The notes below the pieces were generated by a model. The model searched no databases, was not told the origin of the DNA, and saw only the letters and a list, made by a program, of their open reading frames with translations. This document shows, piece by piece, positions 34,579 to 45,877 of a DNA stretch of 64,000 nt. Position numbers and translations under genes: made by a program. Source of the stretch: an uncultured Eubacteriales bacterium (GTDB lineage Bacteria; Bacillota; Clostridia; Oscillospirales; CAG-272); NCBI GenBank assembly GCA_934489945.1, contig CAKSSY010000002.1, positions 1 to 64,000 of the forward strand. The letters are read 5' to 3'. Every line of letters begins with the position of its first letter. The first letter of the stretch is position 1.

Positions 34579-34624
34579 ATTCCGCCCTCCCTAACAAAGA
34601 GGATATGCACCTCAGGATAAAATG

Positions 34625-35809
34625 TCAGTCCAAAAGCTCCGCACGAAGCAACGGGGCAAGGTCTTTCTTTTCCCACGCAACGTCAAGGTCTTCCCGCCCC
34701 ATGTGCCCGTAAGCGGCGAGGTCGGCGTAAATCGGACGGCGAAGATCAAACTTTTCAATAATTGCAGCCGGACGCAAATCCACATACTTTGCCACCGCAT
34801 CGGCAATTCTGCCTTCGTCAACCTTGGCAGTCCCAAATGTATCGATCAGAACCGAAACGGGCTTGGCTACACCAATGGCGTAAGCCACCTGAACCTCGCA
34901 CTTTTCGGCAAGACCCGCCGCCACAATGTTTTTGGCAACATAGCGTGCGGCATAGGATGCCGAACGGTCAACCTTGGTCGGATCCTTGCCGGAAAAGGCG
35001 CCGCCGCCGTGGCGGGAATAGCCGCCGTAGGTATCCACAATAATTTTTCTGCCTGTCAATCCCGTATCTCCCGCAGGTCCGCCAACCACAAAGCGACCGG
35101 TCGGATTCACATAAATTTTAGTATCGTCATCAAGGAGTTCGGCGGGAATCGTCGTCCGGATCACCTCACGGATAACGTCCTCTCGGATCACAGATAACTC
35201 CACATCAGCACTGTGCTGGGAAGAGATCACAACCGTATCGATCCGACTCGGTTTGTCGTCGTGATATTCCACCGTTACCTGAGTTTTTCCGTCCGGACGA
35301 AGATAACTCAAGGTTCCGTTCCGACGAACCTCAGTCAGCTTCTTGGCAAGTTTGTGTGCCAATGAAATCGGAAGCGGCATCAACTCGGGCGTTTCATTGC
35401 AAGCAAAGCCAAACATCAGTCCTTGGTCTCCCGCACCGGTATCATATCGATCGGTGATTTCACCGCTCTTGGTTTCGAGTGACTTGTCCACGCCGAGAGC
35501 AATGTCGGGCGACTGTTCATGAATGGAATTAAGAACCGCACAACTGTCACAGTCAAAACCATACTTGGCTCTGTCGTAACCGATCTTGCGAATGGTCTCG
35601 CGAACGATTCCCTGAATATCCACATAAGCCTTGGTCGTAATTTCTCCCATAACCATTACGAGACCTGTCGTGCAGGTTGTTTCGCAAGCGACACGGGACA
35701 TAGGATCCTGACGCAGAAATTCGTCAAGAAGACTGTCAGATATTTTGTCACAAATTTTATCGGGATGTCCTTCCGTCACCGATTCACTTGTAAAAAAGCT
35801 CTTTTTCAT
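34625..35809 (-). CDS. metK: S-adenosylmethionine synthetase
   Basis: 394 residues with [20 protein letters not shown] at the start, [16 protein letters not shown] and [22 protein letters not shown] ([19 protein letters not shown]) signatures. It makes S-adenosylmethionine from methionine and ATP. It is preceded by a SAM-I riboswitch, giving direct product feedback. It is the first gene of a unit with a small membrane protein, recD2 and comF. Confidence 0.98.
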   Translation of the reverse strand: MKKSFFTSESVTEGHPDKICDKISDSLLDEFLRQDPMSRVACETTCTTGLVMVMGEITTKAYVDIQGIVRETIRKIGYDRAKYGFDCDSCAVLNSIHEQSPDIALGVDKSLETKSGEITDRYDTGAGDQGLMFGFACNETPELMPLPISLAHKLAKKLTEVRRNGTLSYLRPDGKTQVTVEYHDDKPSRIDTVVISSQHSADVELSVIREDVIREVIRTTIPAELLDDDTKIYVNPTGRFVVGGPAGDTGLTGRKIIVDTYGGYSRHGGGAFSGKDPTKVDRSASYAARYVAKNIVAAGLAEKCEVQVAYAIGVAKPVSVLIDTFGTAKVDEGRIADAVAKYVDLRPAAIIEKFDLRRPIYADLAAYGHMGREDLDVAWEKKDLAPLLRAELLD

Positions 35810-35835
35810 AGTTTCCTTTCCCGGCGGAAGCCGTC

Positions 35836-35954
35836 AAAAAATCCCCCGTCACCGAGGGATTAACCGAAAAAGTCTCATCTCTCGGGAATTAGCACCTTGC
35901 AAAATGCAGGTTGCCGGGCTTCACAGTGCCAGTCACTCCGCCACTCTTGATAAG
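35836..35954 (-). promoter_or_regulatory. SAM-I (S-box) riboswitch with terminator
   Basis: The aptamer runs 35954-35873 on the minus strand. It has the CTTATCAAGAG start, the GGCGGAGTGACTGGC and GAAGCCCGGCAACC cores, GGTGCTAATTCC, and a closing GATGAG that pairs with CTTATC. A terminator (AATCCCTC...CGGGGGATT plus T-run) at 35861-35836 overlaps the expression platform. Binding SAM should stop transcription ahead of metK. Confidence 0.96.
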
Positions 35955-35971
35955 ATTATTATAATATATAT

Positions 35972-36000
35972 AGTATATCACAGTATGTTTCTTTTTTCAA
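35972..36000 (-). promoter_or_regulatory. promoter of the metK riboswitch transcript
   Basis: Minus-strand TTGAAA (36000-35995), 17-bp spacer and TATACT (35977-35972). A second AT-rich TATAAT lies closer to the aptamer. Confidence 0.75.
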
Positions 36001-36029
36001 GACTTTTCGCACTTTTTTTACAATAGCAC

Positions 36030-36731
36030 TTACGACTTCCGAAACAACTGAAAATGTCCGTTCAAAACCAGGATCATCAAAAGAATACAAACCACAACCA
36101 CCGCAATACCGCCAATCAAACGAATAATCGATTTGCGATCATGGACATAGGTTCGCGGTTCACCGCCGGCAACATGAATCCGGCGAAGCGCGTTGGAGAG
36201 AGGTTTGTACAAAACAAACACAATAGCCGCATTTGCCACCGCCTTGATGGCATTAAAAGGCAATAATAAAGGCAATAACATTTTGTACACCGCCTCCACG
36301 GGAACCTGATAATAAATCGGAGTAACAAAAATATTCAGAACCATCATCACACAGATCACACTGACAACCGAACCGCAAAGTCCGGCGATCGCGCCGCCAA
36401 AAGTCTTTTTCAAGTGCGGAGCACTGTGATAGATCAGGCTGGCAACCGAGGAAAAGACAGCACTGCTCACAAAGTTCATGAGAAAGCCCCACGGACCGGT
36501 TCCGCTAATCGTAATCATTTCCACCAAAGACACGACAAAAGAAATCAGGATACCATGCAAAGGTCCGAAAATCATAGCGGCAACTGTGATAATTGCATCC
36601 TTGACATCAAAAGTCAGAAAACCGCCGATTCCGCCGATTCTCATTACAAACAACGAAATATAGGCAATTGCCGCAAACATAGCAAGTGCCAGAATTTGTC
36701 TGATATTGTATTTCTTCGCTCTACCGTTCAT
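36030..36731 (-). CDS. ribU: ECF transporter S component, riboflavin type (RibU)
   Basis: 233 residues from ATG at 36731; a GTG at 36746 right behind GGAAAGA is an alternative start. Six membrane helices are visible, with the family region FLTFDVKDAIITVAAMIFGP and SGTGPWGFLMNFVSS near the N-terminus. It captures riboflavin and works with a shared EcfA-EcfA'-EcfT module, which is not in this window. The FMN riboswitch directly upstream supports riboflavin as substrate. Confidence 0.93.
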   Translation of the reverse strand: MNGRAKKYNIRQILALAMFAAIAYISLFVMRIGGIGGFLTFDVKDAIITVAAMIFGPLHGILISFVVSLVEMITISGTGPWGFLMNFVSSAVFSSVASLIYHSAPHLKKTFGGAIAGLCGSVVSVICVMMVLNIFVTPIYYQVPVEAVYKMLLPLLLPFNAIKAVANAAIVFVLYKPLSNALRRIHVAGGEPRTYVHDRKSIIRLIGGIAVVVVCILLMILVLNGHFQLFRKS

Positions 36732-36760
36732 AAAAAAACAATCCACTCTTTCCGAAAGGA

Positions 36761-36893
36761 AAAATCCCCGAACGCCGGGGATATCCTACCTTCTTTTCTC
36801 ATCCGGACTTTACCGTCGGCACAGGAATCACACCTGTTCATGCTTTCGCTCGTGGGCTATACCACCGGTATTGGATTTTCACCAATCCCCAAA
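36761..36893 (-). promoter_or_regulatory. FMN (RFN) riboswitch with terminator
   Basis: On the minus strand the conserved FMN aptamer blocks are all present: GGGGATTGGTGAAAATCC, ACCGGTGGTATAGCCC, CGAGCGAAAGC, GATTCCTGTGCCGACGG and AGTCCGGATGAGA. A terminator (ATCCCCG...CGGGGAT plus T-run) at 36782-36761 follows. High FMN should shut off ribU. Confidence 0.97.
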
Positions 36894-37048
36894 GTATTCA
36901 AAAAACAAACAGAAAAATAATCGTTCAAACAACCTTTCAATACGCTCGATCAGAAAAACAGACAGTTGTCAACGCATTTCCAAAGGAAATGTCGCATAAC
37001 CTCACACAGATTCCATTATCGACACAATGCGCAAAGCCTTTTGTTCGC

Positions 37049-37295
37049 TTTTTAAAACAACGAACCGAGCAAAGTACAGACAGCCAAAAAGATTCGCACC
37101 GACATAGCAAAACAACCAATCGTTTCCCCAATTTTTTAAGACAGCGTGCCGAATGAAGCACAAATTGTCAAAAAATTCGTGCCGACATAGTAAAACGGCC
37201 GATCGTTTCCCCGTTTTTTAAGACAACGCGCCGAATGAAGCACAAATCGTCGAAAAGATTCGTGCCGACACAGCAAAACAATCAATTGCCCCCGC
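37049..37295 (-). repeat. three 82-83-nt tandem imperfect repeats
   Basis: Units at 37049-37131, 37132-37213 and 37214-37295 share TTTTTTAAGACA, GCCGAATGAAGCACAAAT, ATTCGTGCCGACA and CGTTTCCCC blocks. Units 2 and 3 are nearly identical and unit 1 is more diverged. They lie in the 650-bp stretch between ribU and tuf, where I see no credible long gene. Strand is given as the direction of the candidate promoter at 37478-37449. Function unknown. Confidence 0.8.
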
Positions 37296-37448
37296 TACTC
37301 TTGTAAAAAGCGATGTACTTACCGATGAGTCCCATAGTCTGCTCTCAATCAGCAAGTTGCAAATCGATTCTCAAAAGATTTTTCTCTTTGACTCTTCGCA
37401 TTTCTTATTTGGCAAAGAAAAAGAGAAGAACCAATCTATACAATCTGT

Positions 37449-37478
37449 AATATACCCTGCATGAAATGGATTTGTCAA
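37449..37478 (-). promoter_or_regulatory. candidate promoter upstream of the tandem repeats
   Basis: Minus-strand TTGACA (37478-37473), 18-bp spacer and TATATT (37454-37449). It lies just past the tuf hairpin and points through the repeats towards the FMN riboswitch and ribU. It may therefore drive ribU with a long leader, or a separate small RNA. Confidence 0.65.
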
Positions 37479-37506
37479 GCAATACTTCCTATAAGAATTA
37501 GGTCGA

Positions 37507-37535
37507 ACGGAGCCGTTTCTTTGAAACGGCTCCGT
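37507..37535 (-). terminator. hairpin at the end of the rpsL-rpsG-fusA-tuf operon
   Basis: A perfect 13-bp stem (ACGGAGCCGTTTC) with a 3-nt loop lies 14 bp after the tuf stop. The following sequence (TCGACC) is not a T-run. Confidence 0.7.
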
Positions 37536-37549
37536 AAAAAATGCTTCAA

Positions 37550-38755
<1,206 letters not shown>

Positions 38756-38798
38756 TTTGAATTTCCTCCGTTAAAAATTATTATTTCTGTAAATGGGA

Positions 38799-40925
38799 TC
38801 AGTTGTTCTTTGCACGAGCAGAGATAATGGAGTCCTGAATCGACTTCGGCACTTCTGCGAAGTGGCTGGGTTCCATTGTATACTGTGCACGTCCCTGAGA
38901 TTTAGAGCGCATATCCGTTGCATAACCGAACATTTCGGAAAGCGGTACGAAAGCAATCACTTCCGTAATGCCTCCGTTTCCGGGTTCCATCGACTGGATT
39001 GCACCGCGGCGAGAGTTGAAGTCGCCGATAATATCGCCGAGATACTCGTCGGGCGTAATCGTGGTAACCTTCATAATCGGCTCGGTAAGAACCGGATCTG
39101 CCAACTTCATTGCTTCCTTGAATGCCATGGAACCGGCAATCTTGAATGCCATTTCCGAGGAGTCGACCTCATGATAAGAACCGTCATAAAGTGTAACCTT
39201 TACGTCAACGACATTGTAGCCAGCCAAAACACCGTTCTGCATAGCTCCCTGAATGCCCTGGTTGACAGGTTCAATGAATTCCTTCGGAATTGAACCACCG
39301 GTAACGGCGTTGATAAATTCATATCCCTTGCCCGGCTCATTTGGTTCAAGAATAATCTTGACATGACCGTACTGACCGGAACCACCGGACTGACGCTTAT
39401 ATTTGCATTCATGGTCGACTCTCTTGCGAATCGTCTCTTTGTATGCAACCTGCGGCTTACCGATGTTTGCCTCAACCTTGAATTCACGAAGAAGTCTGTC
39501 TACGATGATTTCCAAGTGAAGCTCACCCATACCGGCGATGATGGTCTGACCGGTTTCCTCATCGGTATAGGTTCTGAATGTGGGATCTTCCTCTGCGAGC
39601 TTGCCGAGTGCAATACCCATCTTTTCCTGACCGGCTCTGGTCTTGGGCTCGATGGCAACACGGATAACAGGCTCCGGGAACTCCATAGACTCAAGAATAA
39701 CAGGATGCGCTTCGTCACAGAAAGTATCACCGGTTGTGGTGTATTTTGTTGATACAACGGCGGCAATGTCGCCGGCGTAGCAAACATCAATATCCTTTCT
39801 GTCGTTGGCGTGCATCTGAAGAATACGTCCGAAACGTTCTCTCTTATCCTTGGTGGAGTTATACACGTTCGTACCAACTTCAACCTTTCCGGAGTAAACG
39901 CGGAAGAAGCAAAGTTTTCCGACAAACGGGTCAGTCATGATCTTGAAAGCAAGAGCAGAGAACGGCTCGGTATCGGAAGAGTGTCTGTCCTCTTCCTGCT
40001 CGGTTTCGGGGTTGATGCCGCGGATAGCGGGAATATCGGTAGGAGCGGGCATATAGTCAATAACGGCATCAAGAAGTTTCTGGACACCCTTATTCTTATA
40101 GGAAGTACCGCAAATAACGGGAACGATCTTGTTGGCGATTGTAGCAGCACGAAGTGCCTTCTTCAATTCAGCAACAGAAATCTCCTCACCGTTGCAGTAT
40201 TTTTCAAAGAGTTCCTCATCGGTTTCGCAAATAGATTCCACCATTGCATCATGATACTCTTTTGCGAGATCCGTCATGTCAGCGGGAATCTCTTCGACTC
40301 TGACATCCTGACCGAGATCGTCATAATAGACATCTGCGTCCATTGTCATCAGGTCAACGACGCCCTTAAAGGAAAGCTCTTTTCCGATGGGAAGCTGAAT
40401 CGGGACCGCATTGGCATGAAGTCTTTCTTTCAGCATTCTGACAGCACGAAAGAAGTCCGCACCGTTAATATCCATCTTATTGACGTAAACCATTCTCGGC
40501 ACGCCATACTTGTCCGCCTGTCTCCAGACGGTCTCCGACTGAGGCTCAACACCGCCCTTCGCACAAAGGACAGTGACTGCACCGTCAAGGACACGAAGTG
40601 ATCTCTGTACCTCTACAGTAAAGTCGACGTGACCGGGTGTATCAATGATATTGATACGGTGCATATTTGCCTTAGCCTTGACTGGGTCATTATGGTACTC
40701 GGAATGAGACCAGAAGCAGGTGGTTGCGGCAGACGTAATGGTAATACCGCGTTCCTGTTCCTGTGCCATCCAGTCCATAGTGGCTCCGCCTTCGTGTGTT
40801 TCACCAATCTTGTGAATCTTACCTGTATAGAACAGGATTCGTTCTGTGGTGGTCGTCTTACCGGCATCAATGTGAGCCATAATACCGATATTACGAGTGC
40901 GCTCAAGCGAATACTCTCTTGGCAT
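38799..40925 (-). CDS. fusA: translation elongation factor G
   Basis: 708 residues with GTPase motifs [24 protein letters not shown] and [10 protein letters not shown], and the full set of EF-G domains to the C-terminal [16 protein letters not shown]. It drives translocation and ribosome recycling. AAAGGAGAAA precedes the ATG. It lies between rpsG (30 bp) and tuf (43 bp). Confidence 0.99.
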   Translation of the reverse strand: MPREYSLERTRNIGIMAHIDAGKTTTTERILFYTGKIHKIGETHEGGATMDWMAQEQERGITITSAATTCFWSHSEYHNDPVKAKANMHRINIIDTPGHVDFTVEVQRSLRVLDGAVTVLCAKGGVEPQSETVWRQADKYGVPRMVYVNKMDINGADFFRAVRMLKERLHANAVPIQLPIGKELSFKGVVDLMTMDADVYYDDLGQDVRVEEIPADMTDLAKEYHDAMVESICETDEELFEKYCNGEEISVAELKKALRAATIANKIVPVICGTSYKNKGVQKLLDAVIDYMPAPTDIPAIRGINPETEQEEDRHSSDTEPFSALAFKIMTDPFVGKLCFFRVYSGKVEVGTNVYNSTKDKRERFGRILQMHANDRKDIDVCYAGDIAAVVSTKYTTTGDTFCDEAHPVILESMEFPEPVIRVAIEPKTRAGQEKMGIALGKLAEEDPTFRTYTDEETGQTIIAGMGELHLEIIVDRLLREFKVEANIGKPQVAYKETIRKRVDHECKYKRQSGGSGQYGHVKIILEPNEPGKGYEFINAVTGGSIPKEFIEPVNQGIQGAMQNGVLAGYNVVDVKVTLYDGSYHEVDSSEMAFKIAGSMAFKEAMKLADPVLTEPIMKVTTITPDEYLGDIIGDFNSRRGAIQSMEPGNGGITEVIAFVPLSEMFGYATDMRSKSQGRAQYTMEPSHFAEVPKSIQDSIISARAKNN

Positions 40926-40955
40926 AGATTGTTTCTCCTTTCAAGAATCGGTGAA

Positions 40956-41426
40956 TCAATATCTGTAATGTGCGAAAGCCTTGTTGGCTTCTGCCATTCT
41001 GTGTGTTTCTTCCTTCTTCTTGAAAGCACCGCCCATGCTGTTCTTTGCATCAACAATTTCTGCTGCAAGACGTTCAGCCATGGTGCGTTCGCCACGAGTT
41101 CTGGAATACGCAACAAGCCATCTCAGACCAAGGGTCTGGCGGCGTTCTGCTCTGACTTCCATGGGAACCTGATAGGTGGAGCCACCAACACGGCGAGCCT
41201 TAACCTCCAGCTTCGGCATGATGTTTTCGAGAGCTTCCTGGAACACTTCAAGAGCGTTCTGACCGGATTTTTCTTCCACGGTCTTGAAGGCATCGTAAAC
41301 GATAACCTGTGCAACGCCCTTCTTGCCGTCTTCCATCACGTTGTTAATCAGCTTGGTTACAATCTTGGAACCATACAACGGATCCGGCAATACATCTCTT
41401 TTGGAAATACGACCTCTTCTCGGCAC
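40956..41426 (-). CDS. rpsG: 30S ribosomal protein S7
   Basis: 156 residues from GTG at 41426 with GAAGGAGGG upstream. It starts [18 protein letters not shown] and keeps the 16S rRNA-binding core ([33 protein letters not shown]). It organises the 30S head. Second gene of the str operon, 152 bp after rpsL; that gap holds no gene. Confidence 0.98.
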   Translation of the reverse strand: MPRRGRISKRDVLPDPLYGSKIVTKLINNVMEDGKKGVAQVIVYDAFKTVEEKSGQNALEVFQEALENIMPKLEVKARRVGGSTYQVPMEVRAERRQTLGLRWLVAYSRTRGERTMAERLAAEIVDAKNSMGGAFKKKEETHRMAEANKAFAHYRY

Positions 41427-41578
41427 TGTTCTTCCCTCCTTCATAAAATAAATGAATTCACAGGTACTCAAAAGCATTCTTCTGCAAGCGCACGTCGTGG
41501 TCGGCATATAAACATTATCTATTCAATGCAACTCGGACGGGCAAACATTTTGCTTGATTCCCTCTTGAAACTCCCGGA

Positions 41579-41995
41579 TTACTTCTTTTTGGGAGCCTTT
41601 GCGCCGTACTTGGAACGGCTCTGCATCCGGTTCGCTACGCCCTGAGCGTCAAGCGTGCCGCGGATGATGTGGTAACGAACACCGGGCAGATCACGCACTC
41701 TTCCGCCTCTGATGAGAACGACAGAGTGTTCCTGCAGGTTGTGTCCGATGCCGGGAATATAGGTTGTAGCTTCCAAGCCGTTGGTCAGTCTGACTCTGGC
41801 AATCTTACGAAGTGCAGAGTTCGGCTTTTTAGGGCTGGTAGTCGAAACCTTTGTGCAGACGCCTCTCTTCTGAGGAGAAGGCAGATTGGTAGCAACGTTA
41901 TCAAGTGTGTTGAAGCCCTTCTGAAGCACGGGTGCTTTGGACTTGTAGTTCTTGTCGCTGCGTCCCTGTCTGACAAGCTGGTTAAATGTTGGCAT
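41579..41995 (-). CDS. rpsL: 30S ribosomal protein S12
   Basis: 138 residues from ATG at 41995 with AAGGAGGAAA upstream; the lysine-rich tail ends KAPKKK. It contains [20 protein letters not shown] and [30 protein letters not shown]. The lysine in TSPKKPN is the position changed in streptomycin-resistant strains; the wild-type residue is present here. First gene of the str operon. Confidence 0.99.
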   Translation of the reverse strand: MPTFNQLVRQGRSDKNYKSKAPVLQKGFNTLDNVATNLPSPQKRGVCTKVSTTSPKKPNSALRKIARVRLTNGLEATTYIPGIGHNLQEHSVVLIRGGRVRDLPGVRYHIIRGTLDAQGVANRMQSRSKYGAKAPKKK

Positions 41996-41999
41996 GATT

Positions 42000-42147
42000 T
42001 TCCTCCTTCTTTGAATAATAATGTTTATATGCGTCGTCCGCCGCAAGGACGGACGTTACCGCCTTTTACGTTTCCGGAAAGTCGCCTTTTGAAGGCAATC
42101 CTTCCAAAAATTCATATTATTATATCATTTTTGCGGCTTTTTGTCAA
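42000..42147 (-). promoter_or_regulatory. promoter and structured leader of the rpsL operon
   Basis: Minus-strand TTGACA (42147-42142), 17-bp spacer and TATAAT (42124-42119), a consensus promoter. The roughly 115-nt leader contains two short hairpins, GCCTTcaaAAGGC-type at about 42083-42096 and CGTCCG...CGGACG at about 42033-42054, possible sites for ribosomal-protein feedback. Confidence 0.8.
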
Positions 42148-42248
42148 GAATCCATAACCGTCGTGCACATTTTCTCCCTTTTACACAAAATGTCATCGCA
42201 TCGCAACGAATTTCTTGCACACATTGCAAAAGAACAGAAAAGTCTCAT

Positions 42249-42280
42249 ATCGGATGCCAACCCGTAAGACAGCATCCGAT
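42249..42280 (-). terminator. terminator after rpoC
   Basis: A 9-bp stem (ATCGGATGC with GCATCCGAT) and a 14-nt loop 9 bp after the rpoC stop, followed by ATGAGACTTTTCTG, a weak T-run. The rpsL operon then starts from its own promoter. Confidence 0.65.
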
Positions 42281-42289
42281 ACAACGCCG

Positions 42290-45200
42290 TTATTCCTGTA
42301 CTTCTTCCGCTTTCGGCTCGTTGTGAACGACACCGACATTGCGGTAGCACTCCATGCCGGTTCCGGCGGGAATCAGCTTACCGATAATAACATTTTCTTT
42401 CAGACCGAGCAGATGGTCAACCTTGCACTTGATTGCCGCTTCGGTCAGAACCTTGGTAGTTTCCTGGAAGGAAGCAGCCGACATAAAGGACTCACTCTGC
42501 AACGACGCCTTGGTAATACCCAGCAGAACAGGATCGCCCTGTGCCTCGCGAAGTTCGGTCTCACCTGCCGCAACCCGCGCCTTGATCTTATTGTTTTCAT
42601 CCTCAAGATCCATCATGTCAACCAGCGAACCGGAAAGAATCTCTGTATCACCGGGATCCTCCACCCTCATTTTTCTCGTCATCTGACGGGCAATGATTTC
42701 GATGTGCTTATCGTTGACGTTACAGGACTGAGAACGGTAAACCTTCTGAATTTCCTTGATGATATATTCATAAACCGCGTCAAGACCGCTGATACGCATA
42801 ATATCGGCGGGGCTCTTGTTACCTTCCGTCATAACCTGACCGCGCACAAGATGCTCACCGTCGGTAATGGAAAGACGCATACCGTACGGAATCGGGTATT
42901 TCACAATTTCGCCGGTTTCCTCGGACTGAATATGAACCTCGCTGACATTTGCCGTCTCGCCGAGCTGAATATGGGCAATACCGCTGTGCTCGGTCATAAG
43001 TGCAACCTTCTTGGGAGGTCTTGCTTCAAACAATTCCTCAACACGGGGAAGACCCTGTGTAATATCCGAACCTGCGACACCGCCGGAGTGGAAGGTACGC
43101 ATCGTAAGCTGAGTACCGGGTTCGCCGATCGACTGTGCGGCAATGATACCGACGGCTTCACCGACATTGACCTGTTTCCCGGATGCGAGATCTGCGCCAT
43201 AGCAGTGAGCACAGATACCAAAACGCGAATGACACTGAATAATCGTGCGGATATACACCTTATCAATGCCTGCCGCAACAATAGCGTTCGCCTGTTCCTC
43301 GGTAATCATTTCGTCGTCACCGACAATCACCTCACCGGTTGTGGGATTGGTAACGGCACCGATGGTATATCTGCCGACAATTCTGTCCTGAAGCGGCTCC
43401 AGAACATTCTTGTCTCTCTCGTCAATGATCTGAGTAACCCAAGCACCCTTCTGCGTATCGCACTTCTGCTCGCGGATAATCACTTCCTGTGCAACATCGA
43501 CCAGACGTCTGGTAAGATAACCCGAGTCAGCCGTACGAAGTGCCGTATCGGAAAGAGATTTACGTGAACCGCGTGCGCCCATGAAATATTCCGTAATATT
43601 CAGACCCTCGCGGAAGTTGGATTTGATAGGAAGTTCAATCGTTTTACCGTTTGTGGCGAACATCAGACCGCGCATACCGGCAAGCTGTCTCATCTGAGCA
43701 ATCGAACCACGGGCTCCGGAATCGCTCATAATCTTGATGGGATTGTAGCGGTCGAAATGACGCTGAAGCGCATCGGTAACATCGTTCGTAGTTTTTTCCC
43801 AGACTTTGATAACGTTGTTGTAACGCTCGTTCTCGGACAACTCACCGCGCCCGTAGTGTTTGCGGATCTGTTCCACCTTCTTTTCCGCCTCGGCAATCAG
43901 TCCTGCCTTTTCCTCGGGAATGGTCATATCGTAAACCGAAATGGAGATGGCGGCACGGGTCGAATACTTGTAGCCCATTTCCTTGATGTTGTCCAGCATA
44001 TCGGCGCAAACCGAGAAGCCATGAACCTTAATGCAGTTATCAATGATCTTACCGAGATCCTTCTTCTTGATAACGAAAGTAATCTCCAGATCAAATGCCT
44101 TATCGGGATCGCTTCTGTCCACAAAGCCGAGATCCTGCGGAATCGGCTGGTTGAAGATCAGACGACCGAGCGTGGCATCAATGATCTTTTCCTGTTCCAC
44201 GCCGTTTATTTCTTTCTTCACGCGAACGCGGATGGGTGCGTGAAGACCCAGTTGCTTATTCTCATAAGCCATCATAGCTTCGTCAAAATCGCGGAACACT
44301 CTGCCCTCACCCGGTTCTCCCGCACGTTCCATAGTCAGATAGTAAGAACCGAGAATCATATCCTGTGTAGGAACGGCAACGGCACGACCGTCCATAGGTT
44401 TCAGCAGGTTGTTGGCAGACAGCATCAGGAATCTCGCCTCTGCCTGTGCTTCCGCGGACAGCGGAACGTGGACCGGCATCTGGTCGCCGTCGAAGTCGGC
44501 GTTGAAAGCGGTACAAACCAGCGGATGGAGCTTGATTGCACGACCCTCAACCAAAACCGGCTCAAACGCCTGAATAGACAGACGGTGAAGGGTCGGCGCA
44601 CGGTTGAGAAGAACCGGATGCTCCTTGATAACATTTTCCAGGGCATCCCAAACCTCCGGATAGAGGTAAGCACGATCGATCTTCTTCTGTGCATCCTTGA
44701 CGTTGGTTGCCTTCTGCATTTCGGTCAGCCGTTTGACAACAAACGGCTTGAACAGTTCAAGAGCCATTTCCTTGGGCAGACCGCACTGATAAATCTTCAG
44801 ACTGGGACCGACGACGATAACCGAACGTCCGGAGTAGTCAACACGTTTACCGAGAAGGTTCTGACGGAAACGTCCCTGTTTACCGCGAAGCATCTCGGAA
44901 AGAGATTTCAGAGGTCTGTTGGAGGGACCCGTGACCGGTTTGCCGCGGCGACCGTTATCAATCAAAGCATCTACCGCTTCCTGAAGCATACGTTTCTCGT
45001 TGCGGATAACGATTTCGGGGGTGTGAATCTCCATCAGCTTTTTCAGACGATTGTTTCGACTGATTACGCGGCGATAGAGTTCGTTCAGATCGGAGGAAGC
45101 AAAGCGACCGCCGTCAAGCTGAACCATGGGACGAATGTCGGGAGGAAGAACGGGGATAACATCGAGAATCATCCACGAAAGCTGATTGCCGGATTTCCGG

Positions 45201-45859
45201 AATGCTTCAACCACTTCCAAACGCTTGATGATACGGGTCTTTTTCTGTCCCTTGGCAGTTTTGAGTTCTTCCTTAAGGTCTTCGGAGAGCTTCTGAACGT
45301 CAATGTCATTCAGAAGTTCCTTGATTGCCTCGGCACCCATGCCGACGCGGAATTCGTTTTCATAAAGCTCGGTATACTCCGTCAGCATCTTTTCGGTCAG
45401 CACCATACCCTTGGTAAGCGGTGTCGTACCGGGATCGAGAACCACATTCTCCGCAAAATAGAGAACCTGTTCAAGCTGTTTGGGAGACATATCGAGAACC
45501 AAAGCCATGCGGGAAGGGATCGCCTTGAAATACCAGATATGAGACACGGGAGAGGCAAGCTCAATATGACCCATTCTTTCACGACGAACCTTTTTGGTGG
45601 TAATTTCCACGCCGCACTTTTCGCACTTGTGCGGCTTGCCGTCACGAGACATGTTGTGCGCATTCTTGTATTTGCCACACATGCAGGCTCCGTCCTTGGT
45701 AGGCCCGAAAATTCTTTCGCAGAACAGACCTCCGACTTCCGCCTTAAGCGTGCGGTAGTTGATCGTCTCCGGCTTGGTAACCTCGCCGTAAGACCACTCT
45801 CGGATCATTTCGGGAGAAGCCAGACCGATCTTGATCGAATCAAATTCATTATTTGCCAT
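42290..45859 (-). CDS. rpoC: DNA-directed RNA polymerase beta' subunit
   Basis: 1189 residues from ATG at 45859 with GGTGAGGAGAAA upstream. It holds the zinc-binding CxC..CxxC (CMCGKY...CEKCGV) near the N-terminus, the active-site NADFDGDQM that binds the catalytic magnesium, and the trigger-loop region [27 protein letters not shown]. It is intact and 18 bp after rpoB. Confidence 0.99.
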   Translation of the reverse strand: MANNEFDSIKIGLASPEMIREWSYGEVTKPETINYRTLKAEVGGLFCERIFGPTKDGACMCGKYKNAHNMSRDGKPHKCEKCGVEITTKKVRRERMGHIELASPVSHIWYFKAIPSRMALVLDMSPKQLEQVLYFAENVVLDPGTTPLTKGMVLTEKMLTEYTELYENEFRVGMGAEAIKELLNDIDVQKLSEDLKEELKTAKGQKKTRIIKRLEVVEAFRKSGNQLSWMILDVIPVLPPDIRPMVQLDGGRFASSDLNELYRRVISRNNRLKKLMEIHTPEIVIRNEKRMLQEAVDALIDNGRRGKPVTGPSNRPLKSLSEMLRGKQGRFRQNLLGKRVDYSGRSVIVVGPSLKIYQCGLPKEMALELFKPFVVKRLTEMQKATNVKDAQKKIDRAYLYPEVWDALENVIKEHPVLLNRAPTLHRLSIQAFEPVLVEGRAIKLHPLVCTAFNADFDGDQMPVHVPLSAEAQAEARFLMLSANNLLKPMDGRAVAVPTQDMILGSYYLTMERAGEPGEGRVFRDFDEAMMAYENKQLGLHAPIRVRVKKEINGVEQEKIIDATLGRLIFNQPIPQDLGFVDRSDPDKAFDLEITFVIKKKDLGKIIDNCIKVHGFSVCADMLDNIKEMGYKYSTRAAISISVYDMTIPEEKAGLIAEAEKKVEQIRKHYGRGELSENERYNNVIKVWEKTTNDVTDALQRHFDRYNPIKIMSDSGARGSIAQMRQLAGMRGLMFATNGKTIELPIKSNFREGLNITEYFMGARGSRKSLSDTALRTADSGYLTRRLVDVAQEVIIREQKCDTQKGAWVTQIIDERDKNVLEPLQDRIVGRYTIGAVTNPTTGEVIVGDDEMITEEQANAIVAAGIDKVYIRTIIQCHSRFGICAHCYGADLASGKQVNVGEAVGIIAAQSIGEPGTQLTMRTFHSGGVAGSDITQGLPRVEELFEARPPKKVALMTEHSGIAHIQLGETANVSEVHIQSEETGEIVKYPIPYGMRLSITDGEHLVRGQVMTEGNKSPADIMRISGLDAVYEYIIKEIQKVYRSQSCNVNDKHIEIIARQMTRKMRVEDPGDTEILSGSLVDMMDLEDENNKIKARVAAGETELREAQGDPVLLGITKASLQSESFMSAASFQETTKVLTEAAIKCKVDHLLGLKENVIIGKLIPAGTGMECYRNVGVVHNEPKAEEVQE

Positions 45860-45877
45860 TTGCTTTCTCCTCACCAA

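Noticed and set aside
36937..37161. Small minus-strand frame over the tandem repeats as a Cys-rich peptide gene
   Set aside because: Translation of neighbouring units hits stops and frame changes, there is no ribosome site, and the signal is the DNA repeat itself.
37049..37295. CRISPR array
   Set aside because: Units abut with no spacers and are 82-83 nt long, so they are plain tandem repeats.
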